Below the pieces are notes generated by a model that did not search any database, had not been told where the DNA came from, and worked only from the letters and a program-made list of their open reading frames with translations. Positions 1 through 6,170 of a stretch of DNA of 12,947 nucleotides are shown in pieces. The stretch is from positions 1 to 12,947 of the forward strand of contig CACYDK010000212.1 in NCBI GenBank assembly GCA_902773155.1, read 5' to 3'. The position numbers were made by a program, and so were the translations under genes. The stretch's first letter is position 1. The number at the start of each line of letters is the position of its first letter. This stretch comes from an uncultured Ruminococcus sp. (GTDB lineage Bacteria; Bacillota; Clostridia; Oscillospirales; Acutalibacteraceae).

Positions 1-657
1 GAATCCCTGTCCGAGAAGTTCAACATTGAGCTCGCCGTTCTCGAGATAAATGCGGTTGAGATCGGTAATCTCAAGCTCTCCTCGAGCTGAGGGTTTCAGA
101 TTCTTAGCGTACTCAACAACTCGATTATCGTAGAAATACAAGCCCGTAACGCAGTAATTAGTCTTAGGATTCTTAGGCTTTTCCTCAATTGAAATCGCCT
201 TGCCATCCTTATCAAACTCAACAATGCCGAATCGTTCTGGATCATCAACATAGTATCCGAAAACTGTCGCTCCGCTCTCCTGCGAGGCGGCTTTTCTAAG
301 GCGCTTTTTGAGACCGTGACCGGCAAAGATGTTATCGCCGAGCACCATAGCAACGCTGTCGCTGCCGATGAAATCCGCGCCGATAATAAACGCCTGAGCG
401 AGGCCGTCAGGGCTCGGCTGAACAGCATAGGACAGCGAAATGCCGAACTGGCTGCCGTCGCCGAAAAGCTCCCTGAAGCGAGGCGTGTCCTCGGGAGTTG
501 AAATTATTAAAATGTCACGAATGCCAGCGTTCATAAGAACCGACATAGGATAATATATCATCGGCTTGTCATATACGGGAAGGAGCTGTTTACTTGTAAC
601 TGTTGTCAGCGGATAGAGCCTTGTCCCCGACCCGCCTGCTAAAATAATGCCTTTCAT
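1..657 (-). CDS. rmlA: Glucose-1-phosphate thymidylyltransferase RmlA (partial, C-terminus cut by window edge)
   Basis: This enzyme joins glucose-1-phosphate and dTTP to give dTDP-glucose and pyrophosphate, the first step towards dTDP-L-rhamnose and related surface sugars; it is cytoplasmic. The 219 visible residues start [18 protein letters not shown], the nucleotidyltransferase signature (residues 1-18). [15 protein letters not shown] follows at 23-37, LGDNIF at 106-111 and an EEKP motif at 158-161. The family is usually about 290 residues, so roughly 70 C-terminal residues lie outside the window. The ATG at 657-655 is preceded by an AGGAGG ribosome binding site at 661-666 and a near-consensus promoter. 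The reading frame has no defect. Other rml genes may follow beyond the edge, but this cannot be seen. The family assignment is firm. The exact sugar product depends on unseen neighbours. Confidence 0.96.
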   Translation of the reverse strand, partial: MKGIILAGGSGTRLYPLTTVTSKQLLPVYDKPMIYYPMSVLMNAGIRDILIISTPEDTPRFRELFGDGSQFGISLSYAVQPSPDGLAQAFIIGADFIGSDSVAMVLGDNIFAGHGLKKRLRKAASQESGATVFGYYVDDPERFGIVEFDKDGKAISIEEKPKNPKTNYCVTGLYFYDNRVVEYAKNLKPSARGELEITDLNRIYLENGELNVELLGQGF

Positions 658-701
658 AGTTCCTCCTTTGCCAAAACGAGGTCAAACATCATATTTAGTA
701 T

Positions 702-730
702 ATTATACAACCATTACCGCTGTCAGTCAA
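702..730 (-). promoter_or_regulatory. Sigma-A-type promoter of rmlA
   Basis: On the minus strand, TTGACT (-35, 725-730) and TATAAT (-10, 702-707) are separated by exactly 17 nt. Transcription would start near 695, giving a leader of about 38 nt before the rmlA ATG. An AT-rich stretch lies just upstream (731-745) and could act as an UP-like element. Together with the ilvE terminator upstream, this makes rmlA its own transcription unit. The call rests on consensus match only. Confidence 0.8.
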
Positions 731-745
731 TCTTTTATAATTGAT

Positions 746-773
746 ATCTATACTTCTTTATCTATACTTCTTT
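746..773. repeat. Two perfect tandem copies of a 14-bp sequence upstream of the rmlA promoter
   Basis: ATCTATACTTCTTT occurs at 746-759 and again, without a mismatch, at 760-773. The pair lies between the ilvE terminator and the rmlA -35 box, starting about 16 bp upstream of that box. This is a usual place for an activator site, but the repeat could also be a simple slippage duplication. No function is assigned. Confidence 0.7.
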
Positions 774-776
774 GCA

Positions 777-834
777 AAACAAAAAAGCCGGTCGGGAAAC
801 AAAGCTCCTGCAATGAAGAACCTGTTGCCCGACC
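777..834 (-). terminator. Intrinsic terminator of ilvE
   Basis: Read on the minus strand, GGTCGGG (828-834) pairs perfectly with CCCGACC (790-796). After one mismatch, AACA pairs with TGTT to extend the stem inwards. The stem is followed by GGC and a run of six T (781-786). It starts 11 nt downstream of the ilvE stop. The plus-strand reading has no T run after the stem, so it acts in one direction. The arm is longer than usual, with a partly structured loop of about 30 nt. Confidence 0.85.
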
Positions 835-845
835 ATCATTATCAA

Positions 846-1868
846 TTATTCTTTTATAGTTCTGATCCAACCCTCGGGAGCTTCGATACGACCCATCTGG
901 ATTCCTGTTAAGGTATCGTAAAGCTTTTTAGTAATGGGTCCCATCTCATCCATACCGCTGGGGAAGCATATCTCCTCGCCGTGGTCGACTATCTTGCCTA
1001 CCGGAGAGATTACAGCCGCGGTGCCGCAGAGTCCGCATTCGGCGAAGTCCTTGACCTCCTCGAGAGCAACGGGTCTGTGCTCAACCTCGAGTCCAAGGTA
1101 CTTTTCAGCGACGACCATAAGGCTTCTTCTGGTGATAGACGGAAGGATCGAACCCGACTTCGGGGTGACGATCTTGTTATCCTTAGTAACGAAGATAAAG
1201 TTAGCGCCGCCGGTTTCCTCAACGTGAGTGCGTGTAGCCGCGTCGAGGTACATATTCTCGTCAAAGCCCTTTTCGTGAGCGTCAACGATCTGGTAGAGGC
1301 TCATGGCGTAATTAAGGCCGGCCTTGATATGTCCGGTTCCGTGAGGAGCCGCGCGGTCATAGTCGCTTACGCGGATAGTGATCGGCTTAGCGCCGCCCTT
1401 GAAATAGGGACCAACAGGAGTAACGAAGATTCTGAACTGATACTCGTCGGCAGGCTTAACGCCGATGACGGGGTTTGTGCCGAAAACATAGGGTCTTATG
1501 TAAAGAGTAGCGCCGCTTCCATAGGGCGGTACATAGTCGATATTAGCCTTTACTACGGCGTCAACAGCCTCTAAAAACTTCTCCTTGGAAATCGGAGGGA
1601 TCATAAGACGCTTACAGGAGTCGATAAGCCTGTCCGCGTTTAAGTCGGGGCGGAAGGTAACTACTCTGCCGTCCTCGGTAGTATAGGCCTTCAAGCCCTC
1701 GAAGCAGGTCTGAGCGTACTGTAATACGCCGGCGCACTCGTTTATTACAATATTAGCGTCGTCTGTAATCGCTCCGTCGTCCCATTTTCCTTCCTTAAAA
1801 TTGGAAACATATCTTTTCTCGGTCTGAATATAGCCGAAGCCGAGATTTGACCAATCAATGTTCTGCAT
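846..1868 (-). CDS. ilvE: Branched-chain amino acid aminotransferase IlvE
   Basis: This PLP-dependent enzyme transfers the amino group between glutamate and the 2-oxo acids of leucine, isoleucine and valine: the last biosynthetic or first catabolic step, in the cytoplasm. With the chosen start it has 340 residues, normal for the longer (type II) bacterial form. The PLP lysine is K182, in the motif HIKAGLNYA. The class IV aminotransferase signature follows at about 217-224 (EETGGANF). An in-frame GTG at 1925 would add 19 residues, but it overlaps the -10 box, so it cannot be in the transcript. The ATG at 1868 has AAAGGA about 8 nt upstream and gives the usual MQNIDW beginning. The gene appears monocistronic, with its own promoter and terminator. 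I see no T-box or leader peptide before it. A D-amino-acid transaminase is unlikely given the length and motifs. Confidence 0.95.
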   Translation of the reverse strand: MQNIDWSNLGFGYIQTEKRYVSNFKEGKWDDGAITDDANIVINECAGVLQYAQTCFEGLKAYTTEDGRVVTFRPDLNADRLIDSCKRLMIPPISKEKFLEAVDAVVKANIDYVPPYGSGATLYIRPYVFGTNPVIGVKPADEYQFRIFVTPVGPYFKGGAKPITIRVSDYDRAAPHGTGHIKAGLNYAMSLYQIVDAHEKGFDENMYLDAATRTHVEETGGANFIFVTKDNKIVTPKSGSILPSITRRSLMVVAEKYLGLEVEHRPVALEEVKDFAECGLCGTAAVISPVGKIVDHGEEICFPSGMDEMGPITKKLYDTLTGIQMGRIEAPEGWIRTIKE

Positions 1869-1915
1869 AACTTTCATCCTTTCATCCGCAAAGCGGTTTA
1901 TGTTTTTCCGAGACA

Positions 1916-1944
1916 ATTTTATCACCGTTTATCCCTGCTGTCAA
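1916..1944 (-). promoter_or_regulatory. ilvE: Near-consensus sigma-A promoter of ilvE
   Basis: On the minus strand, a perfect TTGACA (-35, 1939-1944) is followed after 17 nt by TAAAAT (-10, 1916-1921). Transcription would begin near 1909, leaving a leader of about 41 nt before the ATG at 1868. This placement rules out the upstream GTG start. The short leader leaves no room for a T-box or attenuator, so any control would be at initiation. Confidence 0.88.
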
Positions 1945-2005
1945 GAATTCCGGGGTATAAATAGTTTAGCGAGATAAAGTTTTTGTCGTTATTATTCTAT
2001 TAATC

Positions 2006-2034
2006 AATTATTCTACGCTAAAACGCGCTATAAT
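2006..2034 (+). promoter_or_regulatory. Possible promoter of the ATPase-CYTH gene
   Basis: A perfect TATAAT sits at 2029-2034, 45 bp before the start codon, but no good -35 box lies at the right distance. The best alternative is TTGTCG (1983-1988), 17 nt, then AATTAT (2006-2011). One of these probably drives the gene, divergently from ilvE. The exact element is uncertain. Confidence 0.4.
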
Positions 2035-2079
2035 AAGGTCAAAGGAAAGCTTGTAAAGCGGAAAGGAGACGACGGTGGA

Positions 2080-3159
2080 ATGAAGCATACAACAAAAATC
2101 GTGCTCTCCGGTGGCCCCGGAGGCGGAAAAAGCGAGGCGATCAAGCTGCTCGAGAACAAGCTTACGGAGCTTGGATTCAGCGTTTTCTGCGCAAACGAGG
2201 CGGCCACGGAGCTTTTGAGCGAGGGCTTTGACCGCGAGGGCAAGCCCGCCTATGAGTTTCAGAAGGAAATCGCAAAAAGACAGCTAAAACATGAGGCCGA
2301 GCTCGAGGCTCTGGCCGAAAACCGCGAGAACGCCGTCATCATTTTTGACCGCGGGCTTATGGACAGCCGGGTTTACCTGAATGACGCCGAATTTGAGAGG
2401 CTAAAGACCGAGCTCGGACTCTGCGAGGTCGACCTGCGCGACCGCTACGACGCTGTTTTTCATATGGACAGCACCTCCTCGGGCGAAAACACCTTTTACA
2501 GCTTAAGCGAGGCAAGAACAGAATCGCGCGACTCGGCGAGAAGAATCAACGAACGCTCGCTGAGAGCCTGGTGCGGTAATCCGCACTACCGCTTTATTCC
2601 GGTTATGCCGGAGTTCGAGGCGAAATTTAAGATACTCCTGCGAGAGGTCAAGGCTTTTCTCGGTATTCCCAAACCGCTCGAGATCGAGCGCAAATACCTG
2701 ATCAGATACCCCGACCTTGAGCTGTTAAAAAACCTTGTCTGCTCAAAATCGCACATACGCCAGACCTATCTTGACGGAGAAAACGGCCGATTCAGGCTGA
2801 GAGAAAGAGGCGAGAACGACCGGAACATCTATATACTAACGAAGAAGGAAAAAATCTCCGAGCTTGTCAGGGTCGAGACCGAAAAACGGATAAGCCGCGA
2901 GGAATACGAAACGCTTCTGGCGCAAAACACTCAAATCGGCACCATCGAAAAGGACAGATATTGCCTTATGCACGGCGGAGTCTACTATGAAATCGACGTA
3001 TTCCCCTTCTGGACAAAGCAGGCGTATATGGAGGTTGAGCTGCTGAGCGAGAGCGACCCGGTGATCATCCCCGATTTCATCACCCTTATCAGGGAGGTAA
3101 CCTACGACCCCGCGTACAAAAACAGCTCTCTGTGCCGGAATATTCCGGCCGAGGATTAA
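2080..3159 (+). CDS. P-loop ATPase (AAA_28-like) fused to a CYTH triphosphate-tunnel domain
   Basis: A 359-residue two-domain protein. The N-terminal half has a P-loop, GGPGGGKS (11-18), and the strand-plus-motif IIFDRG (87-92), as in the AAA_28 / NadR-kinase-like ATPases. The C-terminal half, from about 198, is a CYTH domain. It has the diagnostic EIERK (E201, E203, K205), the tunnel-type basic run RFRLR (237-241), TKK (254-256), EID (304-306) and EVE (318-320). CYTH enzymes bind metal and act on triphosphate compounds such as inorganic triphosphate or thiamine triphosphate; some are adenylate cyclases. The substrate here cannot be read from sequence. AAGGAG (2063-2068) lies 11 nt before the ATG. 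There is no signal peptide or membrane segment, so it should be cytoplasmic. The gene stands alone, divergent from ilvE and convergent with ftsZ. The domain calls are firm and the function is unknown. Confidence 0.88.
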   Translation: MKHTTKIVLSGGPGGGKSEAIKLLENKLTELGFSVFCANEAATELLSEGFDREGKPAYEFQKEIAKRQLKHEAELEALAENRENAVIIFDRGLMDSRVYLNDAEFERLKTELGLCEVDLRDRYDAVFHMDSTSSGENTFYSLSEARTESRDSARRINERSLRAWCGNPHYRFIPVMPEFEAKFKILLREVKAFLGIPKPLEIERKYLIRYPDLELLKNLVCSKSHIRQTYLDGENGRFRLRERGENDRNIYILTKKEKISELVRVETEKRISREEYETLLAQNTQIGTIEKDRYCLMHGGVYYEIDVFPFWTKQAYMEVELLSESDPVIIPDFITLIREVTYDPAYKNSSLCRNIPAED

Positions 3160-3246
3160 CTTTGCTCGAAAAGTTTTTTCGAAAATATTCTCGACTGGTT
3201 TTAAAAGCTTTAATAAAACAGCATAATCCGTGTTTAATACAAAATG

Positions 3247-3282
3247 AAAAAGCCGGGCGGTTCCAAAACGGAACTGCCCGGC
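3247..3282 (-). terminator. GC-rich terminator of ftsZ, probably shared with the convergent ATPase-CYTH gene
   Basis: A 13-bp stem, with one G-U pair, is formed by 3252-3264 and 3270-3282 around the 5-nt loop 3265-3269. On the minus strand it is followed by TTTTT (3247-3251), a classical intrinsic terminator starting 10 nt past the ftsZ stop. Read on the plus strand the stem is followed by only a partly T-rich sequence, so termination of the convergent gene is plausible but weaker. No better plus-strand terminator is visible between 3160 and 3251. Confidence 0.9.
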
Positions 3283-3292
3283 GGTTATTATA

Positions 3293-4366
3293 TTACTTGT
3301 TGAAGATAGACATGATGTCGTAGAAGGTATCGTCGTCGTCATCATCGTCTTCGGTTGTATTCTTATCGTCGGTGAGAACGTTATCGTCGTTCTTCTTAAC
3401 CGGCTTTCCGTCGGCGTTGAAGCCTGTGGCGATAACGGTAACGCTGATAGCGTCCTCCATCTTCTCGTCGATAACGGAACCCCAGATGATGTTCGCGTCG
3501 TCGCTTACCTTATCCTTGATCATTGTGGAAGCGGCGTCAATATCATCGAGCGAGATATCAGGCGAAGCGGTGATGTTGATGATAACGCCCTTAGCGCCGT
3601 CGATAGAGGTCTCGAGAAGCGGGCTGGAGATAGCGGCGTCGGCAGCCTCGATAGCCTTGTCCTTACCTGTAGCGTAACCCATACCCATATGAGCGTAGCC
3701 GGCGTCCTTCATTACAGATGTAACATCCGCGAAGTCGAGGTTTACAAATCCGGGAACGAGAATGAGGTCGGAGATGGACTGTACACCCTGACGGAGAACG
3801 TCGTCGGCGATAGCGAAAGCGTTCTGGAGGGTGATGGGTGTATCGGAAACATACTTGAGTCTCTCGTTGGGAACGATGATAAGAGAGTCTACGCAGGCGG
3901 CGAGCTCCTGGATTCCCTGCTCGGCCTGAGCCATTCTTCTCTTACCCTCAAAGGCAAAGGGCTTTGTAACGACAGCCGCGGTGAGGATACCCATATCCTT
4001 AGCGATCTTAGCTACTACGGGAGCGGCGCCTGTGCCTGTTCCGCCGCCCATACCGGCTGTAACGAATACCATATCGGTATCCTTAAGGATAGCGGCGATC
4101 TCGTCCTTGCTTTCCTCTGCGGCCTGCTTGCCGATTTCGGGCTGAGATCCGGCGCCCTTGCCCTTTGTAAGCTTCTCGCCTATCTGGATCGTCTGAGACG
4201 CCTTGGAGCGTCTGAGAACGTGGTCATCTGTATTAATCGCGATAAATTCAACATTCTTAACCTCGGAGGTAACCATTCGATTGATGGCGTTTCCGCCGCC
4301 TCCGCCTACACCGATTACCTTAATTACCGGCATATACTCACTTTCTAACTCTAATGTAAAAGCCAT
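3293..4366 (-). CDS. ftsZ: Cell division GTPase FtsZ
   Basis: FtsZ is the tubulin-like GTPase that polymerises at mid-cell and organises the division machinery. The 357 residues carry the N-terminal [11 protein letters not shown] (20-31), the tubulin signature GGGTGTG (107-113) and the T7 loop NLDFADV (209-215), whose aspartates complete the GTPase site of the neighbouring subunit. The globular part ends near 317. A short linker and a run of aspartates (about 341-346) follow. The protein ends [10 protein letters not shown], instead of the usual IP-x-FLR type C-terminal peptide that binds FtsA, SepF and others. The ATG at 4366 has AGGAGG (4375-4380) 8 nt upstream. It is last in the dcw cluster, 231 bp after ftsQ with no ftsA between, and probably has an extra promoter of its own. 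Confidence 0.98.
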   Translation of the reverse strand: MAFTLELESEYMPVIKVIGVGGGGGNAINRMVTSEVKNVEFIAINTDDHVLRRSKASQTIQIGEKLTKGKGAGSQPEIGKQAAEESKDEIAAILKDTDMVFVTAGMGGGTGTGAAPVVAKIAKDMGILTAAVVTKPFAFEGKRRMAQAEQGIQELAACVDSLIIVPNERLKYVSDTPITLQNAFAIADDVLRQGVQSISDLILVPGFVNLDFADVTSVMKDAGYAHMGMGYATGKDKAIEAADAAISSPLLETSIDGAKGVIINITASPDISLDDIDAASTMIKDKVSDDANIIWGSVIDEKMEDAISVTVIATGFNADGKPVKKNDDNVLTDDKNTTEDDDDDDDTFYDIMSIFNK

Positions 4367-4394
4367 TTTAACATCCTCCTGTTTCAGCGTTTTT

Positions 4395-4411
4395 TACATA
4401 CTGTATACGTA
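4395..4411. repeat. Imperfect 17-bp inverted repeat in the ftsZ leader
   Basis: TACATACTGTATACGTA reads nearly the same on both strands, and its core ATACTGTAT is a perfect inverted repeat around one base. It lies downstream of the proposed ftsZ -10 box and 29 bp before the start codon, so a protein bound there could block transcription. No regulator is recognised. Confidence 0.35.
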
Positions 4412-4426
4412 AATGCGCAACTATGC

Positions 4427-4455
4427 ATTATAAACAATTCATTTACCATAATAAA
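4427..4455 (-). promoter_or_regulatory. ftsZ: Candidate promoter for ftsZ
   Basis: On the minus strand a perfect TATAAT (4427-4432) is preceded, 17 nt upstream, by TTTATT (4450-4455), which matches only three of six -35 positions. The region upstream (4460-4510) is very AT-rich with A and T tracts, as in UP elements. The predicted start is near 4420, with a leader of about 54 nt. A separate promoter for ftsZ would make sense given the 231-bp gap after ftsQ. Confidence 0.5.
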
Positions 4456-4504
4456 GTAACATATTTTTTCTAAAAAGTAAATATGCTTTAAAAAATTTTT
4501 TACC

Positions 4505-4587
4505 AAAAAACCGTATAAATCAGCGATTTTCCGCTTATTCACTAAAACTCGGAGGAAAAAAGCTATGGTTTTTCGTCGGATTTACGG
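4505..4587 (-). terminator. Weak candidate terminator after ftsQ
   Basis: On the minus strand CCGTAAATC (4579-4587) can pair with GATTTATACGG (4511-4521) with a 2-nt bulge, followed at once by six T (4505-4510). The loop is long, nearly 60 nt, and contains an A/T hairpin. This is far weaker than the other terminators in the window. If active, it would only partly separate ftsZ from the upstream operon. Confidence 0.25.
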
Positions 4588-4597
4588 TCAAATTTCA

Positions 4598-6118
4598 CTA
4601 CTCGGAATAATCATAGTTGGGAACGTCGTCGGAATAATCGCCCGAGCCGTCGTCGTAATAATTACCCGAACCGTCGTCGTAGTAATCGCCGGAACCATCA
4701 TCGTAGTAATTGCCTGATCCGTCGTCGTAATAATCGCCGGAGCCGTCGTCGTAGTAATCGCCTGATCCGTCGTCGTAGTAATCGCCTGAGCCGTCGTCGT
4801 AGTAATCGCCGGAACCGTCGTCGGGCTCCCAGGTATAGTCGTTCGAGTCGTCGGAATAATCCTCCCAGGCCTCGGTCGCGCTCTCGACGAATTCGTACTC
4901 AGTTTCTGGCTCTGTTTCGGGCTCGGTCGTAGAAGGAGCCGTCGAGGGCTTCGTAGGCTTCTCGGTCTCCTCTATCACCGCTCCCTCGCGCCAGAACGAA
5001 CGCTTGGTGCTCTTGCAGTTCGACACGTTCAGCACGCCCTTTATCATACGGGTGTTGCGCGGATCGAGCTTTGTATTAATGATAGTAAATGCCGTTCGAA
5101 TCTTATAGTCGAGATTATCCGGCATACCGAGCTTTATCAGTATGCGGTTGTCGTAGGTCAGCGTAATATTTGAAATACGCTTAAGGTTTATCGCGGTGAC
5201 GTCCTTGTAATCGTGCTTGACAAGGCTTGTCATAATGTCGTCCATCGCGTCGGTATAGTTCTGTTTTTCGAACTCGACATAATCGCCGAGATCGGTGGAT
5301 TTCAGCTTAGGCGCGTCAACAAACATAAGGTCGGAGGGCTTATTATCGACCTCCTCGAGAATACGGTTCTCCTCGCTCACAAGATAGTAGGAGCCGTCGC
5401 TCTTAAGCGAAGAATATGGGGTCTGGTTTTCGAGGGTGATTATCAGCGTGCTTGGGATCTCGAAGCTGATTTTCGCGGATTTCACATAGGGAAGCGCGTC
5501 GCTGATGCTCTTGGTATCGCCGAACATAGCGGCTGTAAATATGTTATGCCCCTCGCTTACATTGGTGAAGCTGAGGACAGTGGAATCATCGTAATATTTG
5601 TTGTTTTTGACAACTATTTTCTCGGTCTTAAAAAGCACCGTCAGCGAGAGGACTATGCCGACGATCATTACCGCAACGATTATCAGTATGGAGACGATTA
5701 TCCTCCTGCGGCGACGAACCTTTGGGGACATCGGCTTGGGCTGTTTTTTGCGGCGTTTTTCGCGCTCACGCTCGGCCTGAGCCTTTCTGACTCCGACCTC
5801 GTTAACATAGTAACCGCCGTCGCTGTGATCGGTCGGATCCATATCGCGGACGCGCTTGTCGGTTTCTCTCTCGATTATATCCGGCAGACTCTTTTTTCTG
5901 CGTTTCTTTTTAGGAGGCTCGGGACGTGCCGGAATCTCGACTACGATGTGCGAGTCTCTGCCCTCAAAGCGAGCTTTGCGGCGGGCTTCCTCGCGGTATT
6001 TCGCGTCGCGTTTGGCCTGCTTGCCCGCTATTTTCTTCTCTTTTTCATGCTGCTTTTCAAGGTTCTTTCGCTCCTGCGGGCTCAACTCGCGTCTTCGCTG
6101 AGGTCTTTTCTCGTCCAT
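4598..6118 (-). CDS. ftsQ: Cell division protein FtsQ/DivIB with long basic N-terminus and acidic repeat tail
   Basis: A bitopic membrane protein of the divisome that works with FtsL and FtsB/DivIC to control septal peptidoglycan synthesis. It has 506 residues, about twice the family norm (B. subtilis DivIB has about 260). Parts in order: a strongly basic, charged cytoplasmic arm (1-138, ending RRRRR at 134-138, with helical Lys/Glu-rich stretches), one membrane helix (about 140-163), a POTRA-type domain starting TEKIVV (165-237), and the beta domain to about 375. A Thr/Pro/Glu linker (380-410) leads to an outside tail with eight 8-residue repeats (435-498). SD AAGGAGG sits 5 nt before the ATG. 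It follows murA by 52 nt and precedes ftsZ. The order murA-ftsQ-ftsZ supports the call even though FtsQ sequences are poorly conserved. The tail's function is unknown. Confidence 0.93.
   Translation of the reverse strand: MDEKRPQRRRELSPQERKNLEKQHEKEKKIAGKQAKRDAKYREEARRKARFEGRDSHIVVEIPARPEPPKKKRRKKSLPDIIERETDKRVRDMDPTDHSDGGYYVNEVGVRKAQAEREREKRRKKQPKPMSPKVRRRRRIIVSILIIVAVMIVGIVLSLTVLFKTEKIVVKNNKYYDDSTVLSFTNVSEGHNIFTAAMFGDTKSISDALPYVKSAKISFEIPSTLIITLENQTPYSSLKSDGSYYLVSEENRILEEVDNKPSDLMFVDAPKLKSTDLGDYVEFEKQNYTDAMDDIMTSLVKHDYKDVTAINLKRISNITLTYDNRILIKLGMPDNLDYKIRTAFTIINTKLDPRNTRMIKGVLNVSNCKSTKRSFWREGAVIEETEKPTKPSTAPSTTEPETEPETEYEFVESATEAWEDYSDDSNDYTWEPDDGSGDYYDDGSGDYYDDGSGDYYDDGSGDYYDDGSGNYYDDGSGDYYDDGSGNYYDDGSGDYSDDVPNYDYSE
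4625..4816 (-). repeat. ftsQ: Eight in-frame 24-bp tandem repeats encoding Gly-Ser-Gly-Asp/Asn-Tyr-Tyr-Asp-Asp
   Basis: Eight consecutive 24-bp units code for residues 435-498 of FtsQ. Five encode GSGDYYDD, two GSGNYYDD and the last GSGDYSDD. DNA copies differ mostly at silent positions. The first Gly is GGC, GGT or GGA, Ser is TCG, TCC or TCA, and Tyr and Asp use both of their codons. The protein motif is therefore kept while the DNA has drifted. Copy number could still vary by slippage. Confidence 0.97.
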
Positions 6119-6149
6119 AGCTTCCTCCTTTCCTTTTTTTCTAATACCC

Positions 6150-6164
6150 GTCAGCCTTGCTGAC
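6150..6164. other. Small perfect hairpin between murA and ftsQ
   Basis: GTCAGC (6150-6155) and GCTGAC (6159-6164) form a 6-bp perfect stem with a 3-nt loop, 6 nt after the murA stop. On the minus (coding) strand no T run follows, so it is not a terminator for murA. It may stabilise or process the message. On the plus strand it is followed by TTTTAC, at best a weak terminator for antisense transcription. Confidence 0.5.
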
Positions 6165-6170
6165 TTTTAC

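Noticed and set aside
981..1574. 197-codon plus-strand frame opposite ilvE
   Set aside because: Antisense to ilvE with no independent evidence of being a gene.
1869..1925. GTG start at 1925 for ilvE
   Set aside because: The GTG lies upstream of the predicted transcription start of a near-consensus promoter (1916-1944), so it would not be in the message.
1869..2079. T-box or other riboswitch between ilvE and the divergent gene
   Set aside because: The ilvE leader is only about 41 nt and the opposite leader about 45 nt; neither shows a T-box motif or a terminator/antiterminator pair.
3689..4348. 219-codon open frame opposite ftsZ
   Set aside because: Antisense shadow of ftsZ, with no family resemblance and no start signals.
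4395..4411. LexA/SOS box upstream of ftsZ
   Set aside because: The inverted repeat does not match the Firmicutes SOS consensus (GAAC-N4-GTTC) and is imperfect.
5213..6163. 316-codon open frame on the plus strand opposite ftsQ
   Set aside because: It lies fully antisense to a well-supported ftsQ, has no recognisable domain or ribosome binding site, and follows from the codon bias of the real gene.
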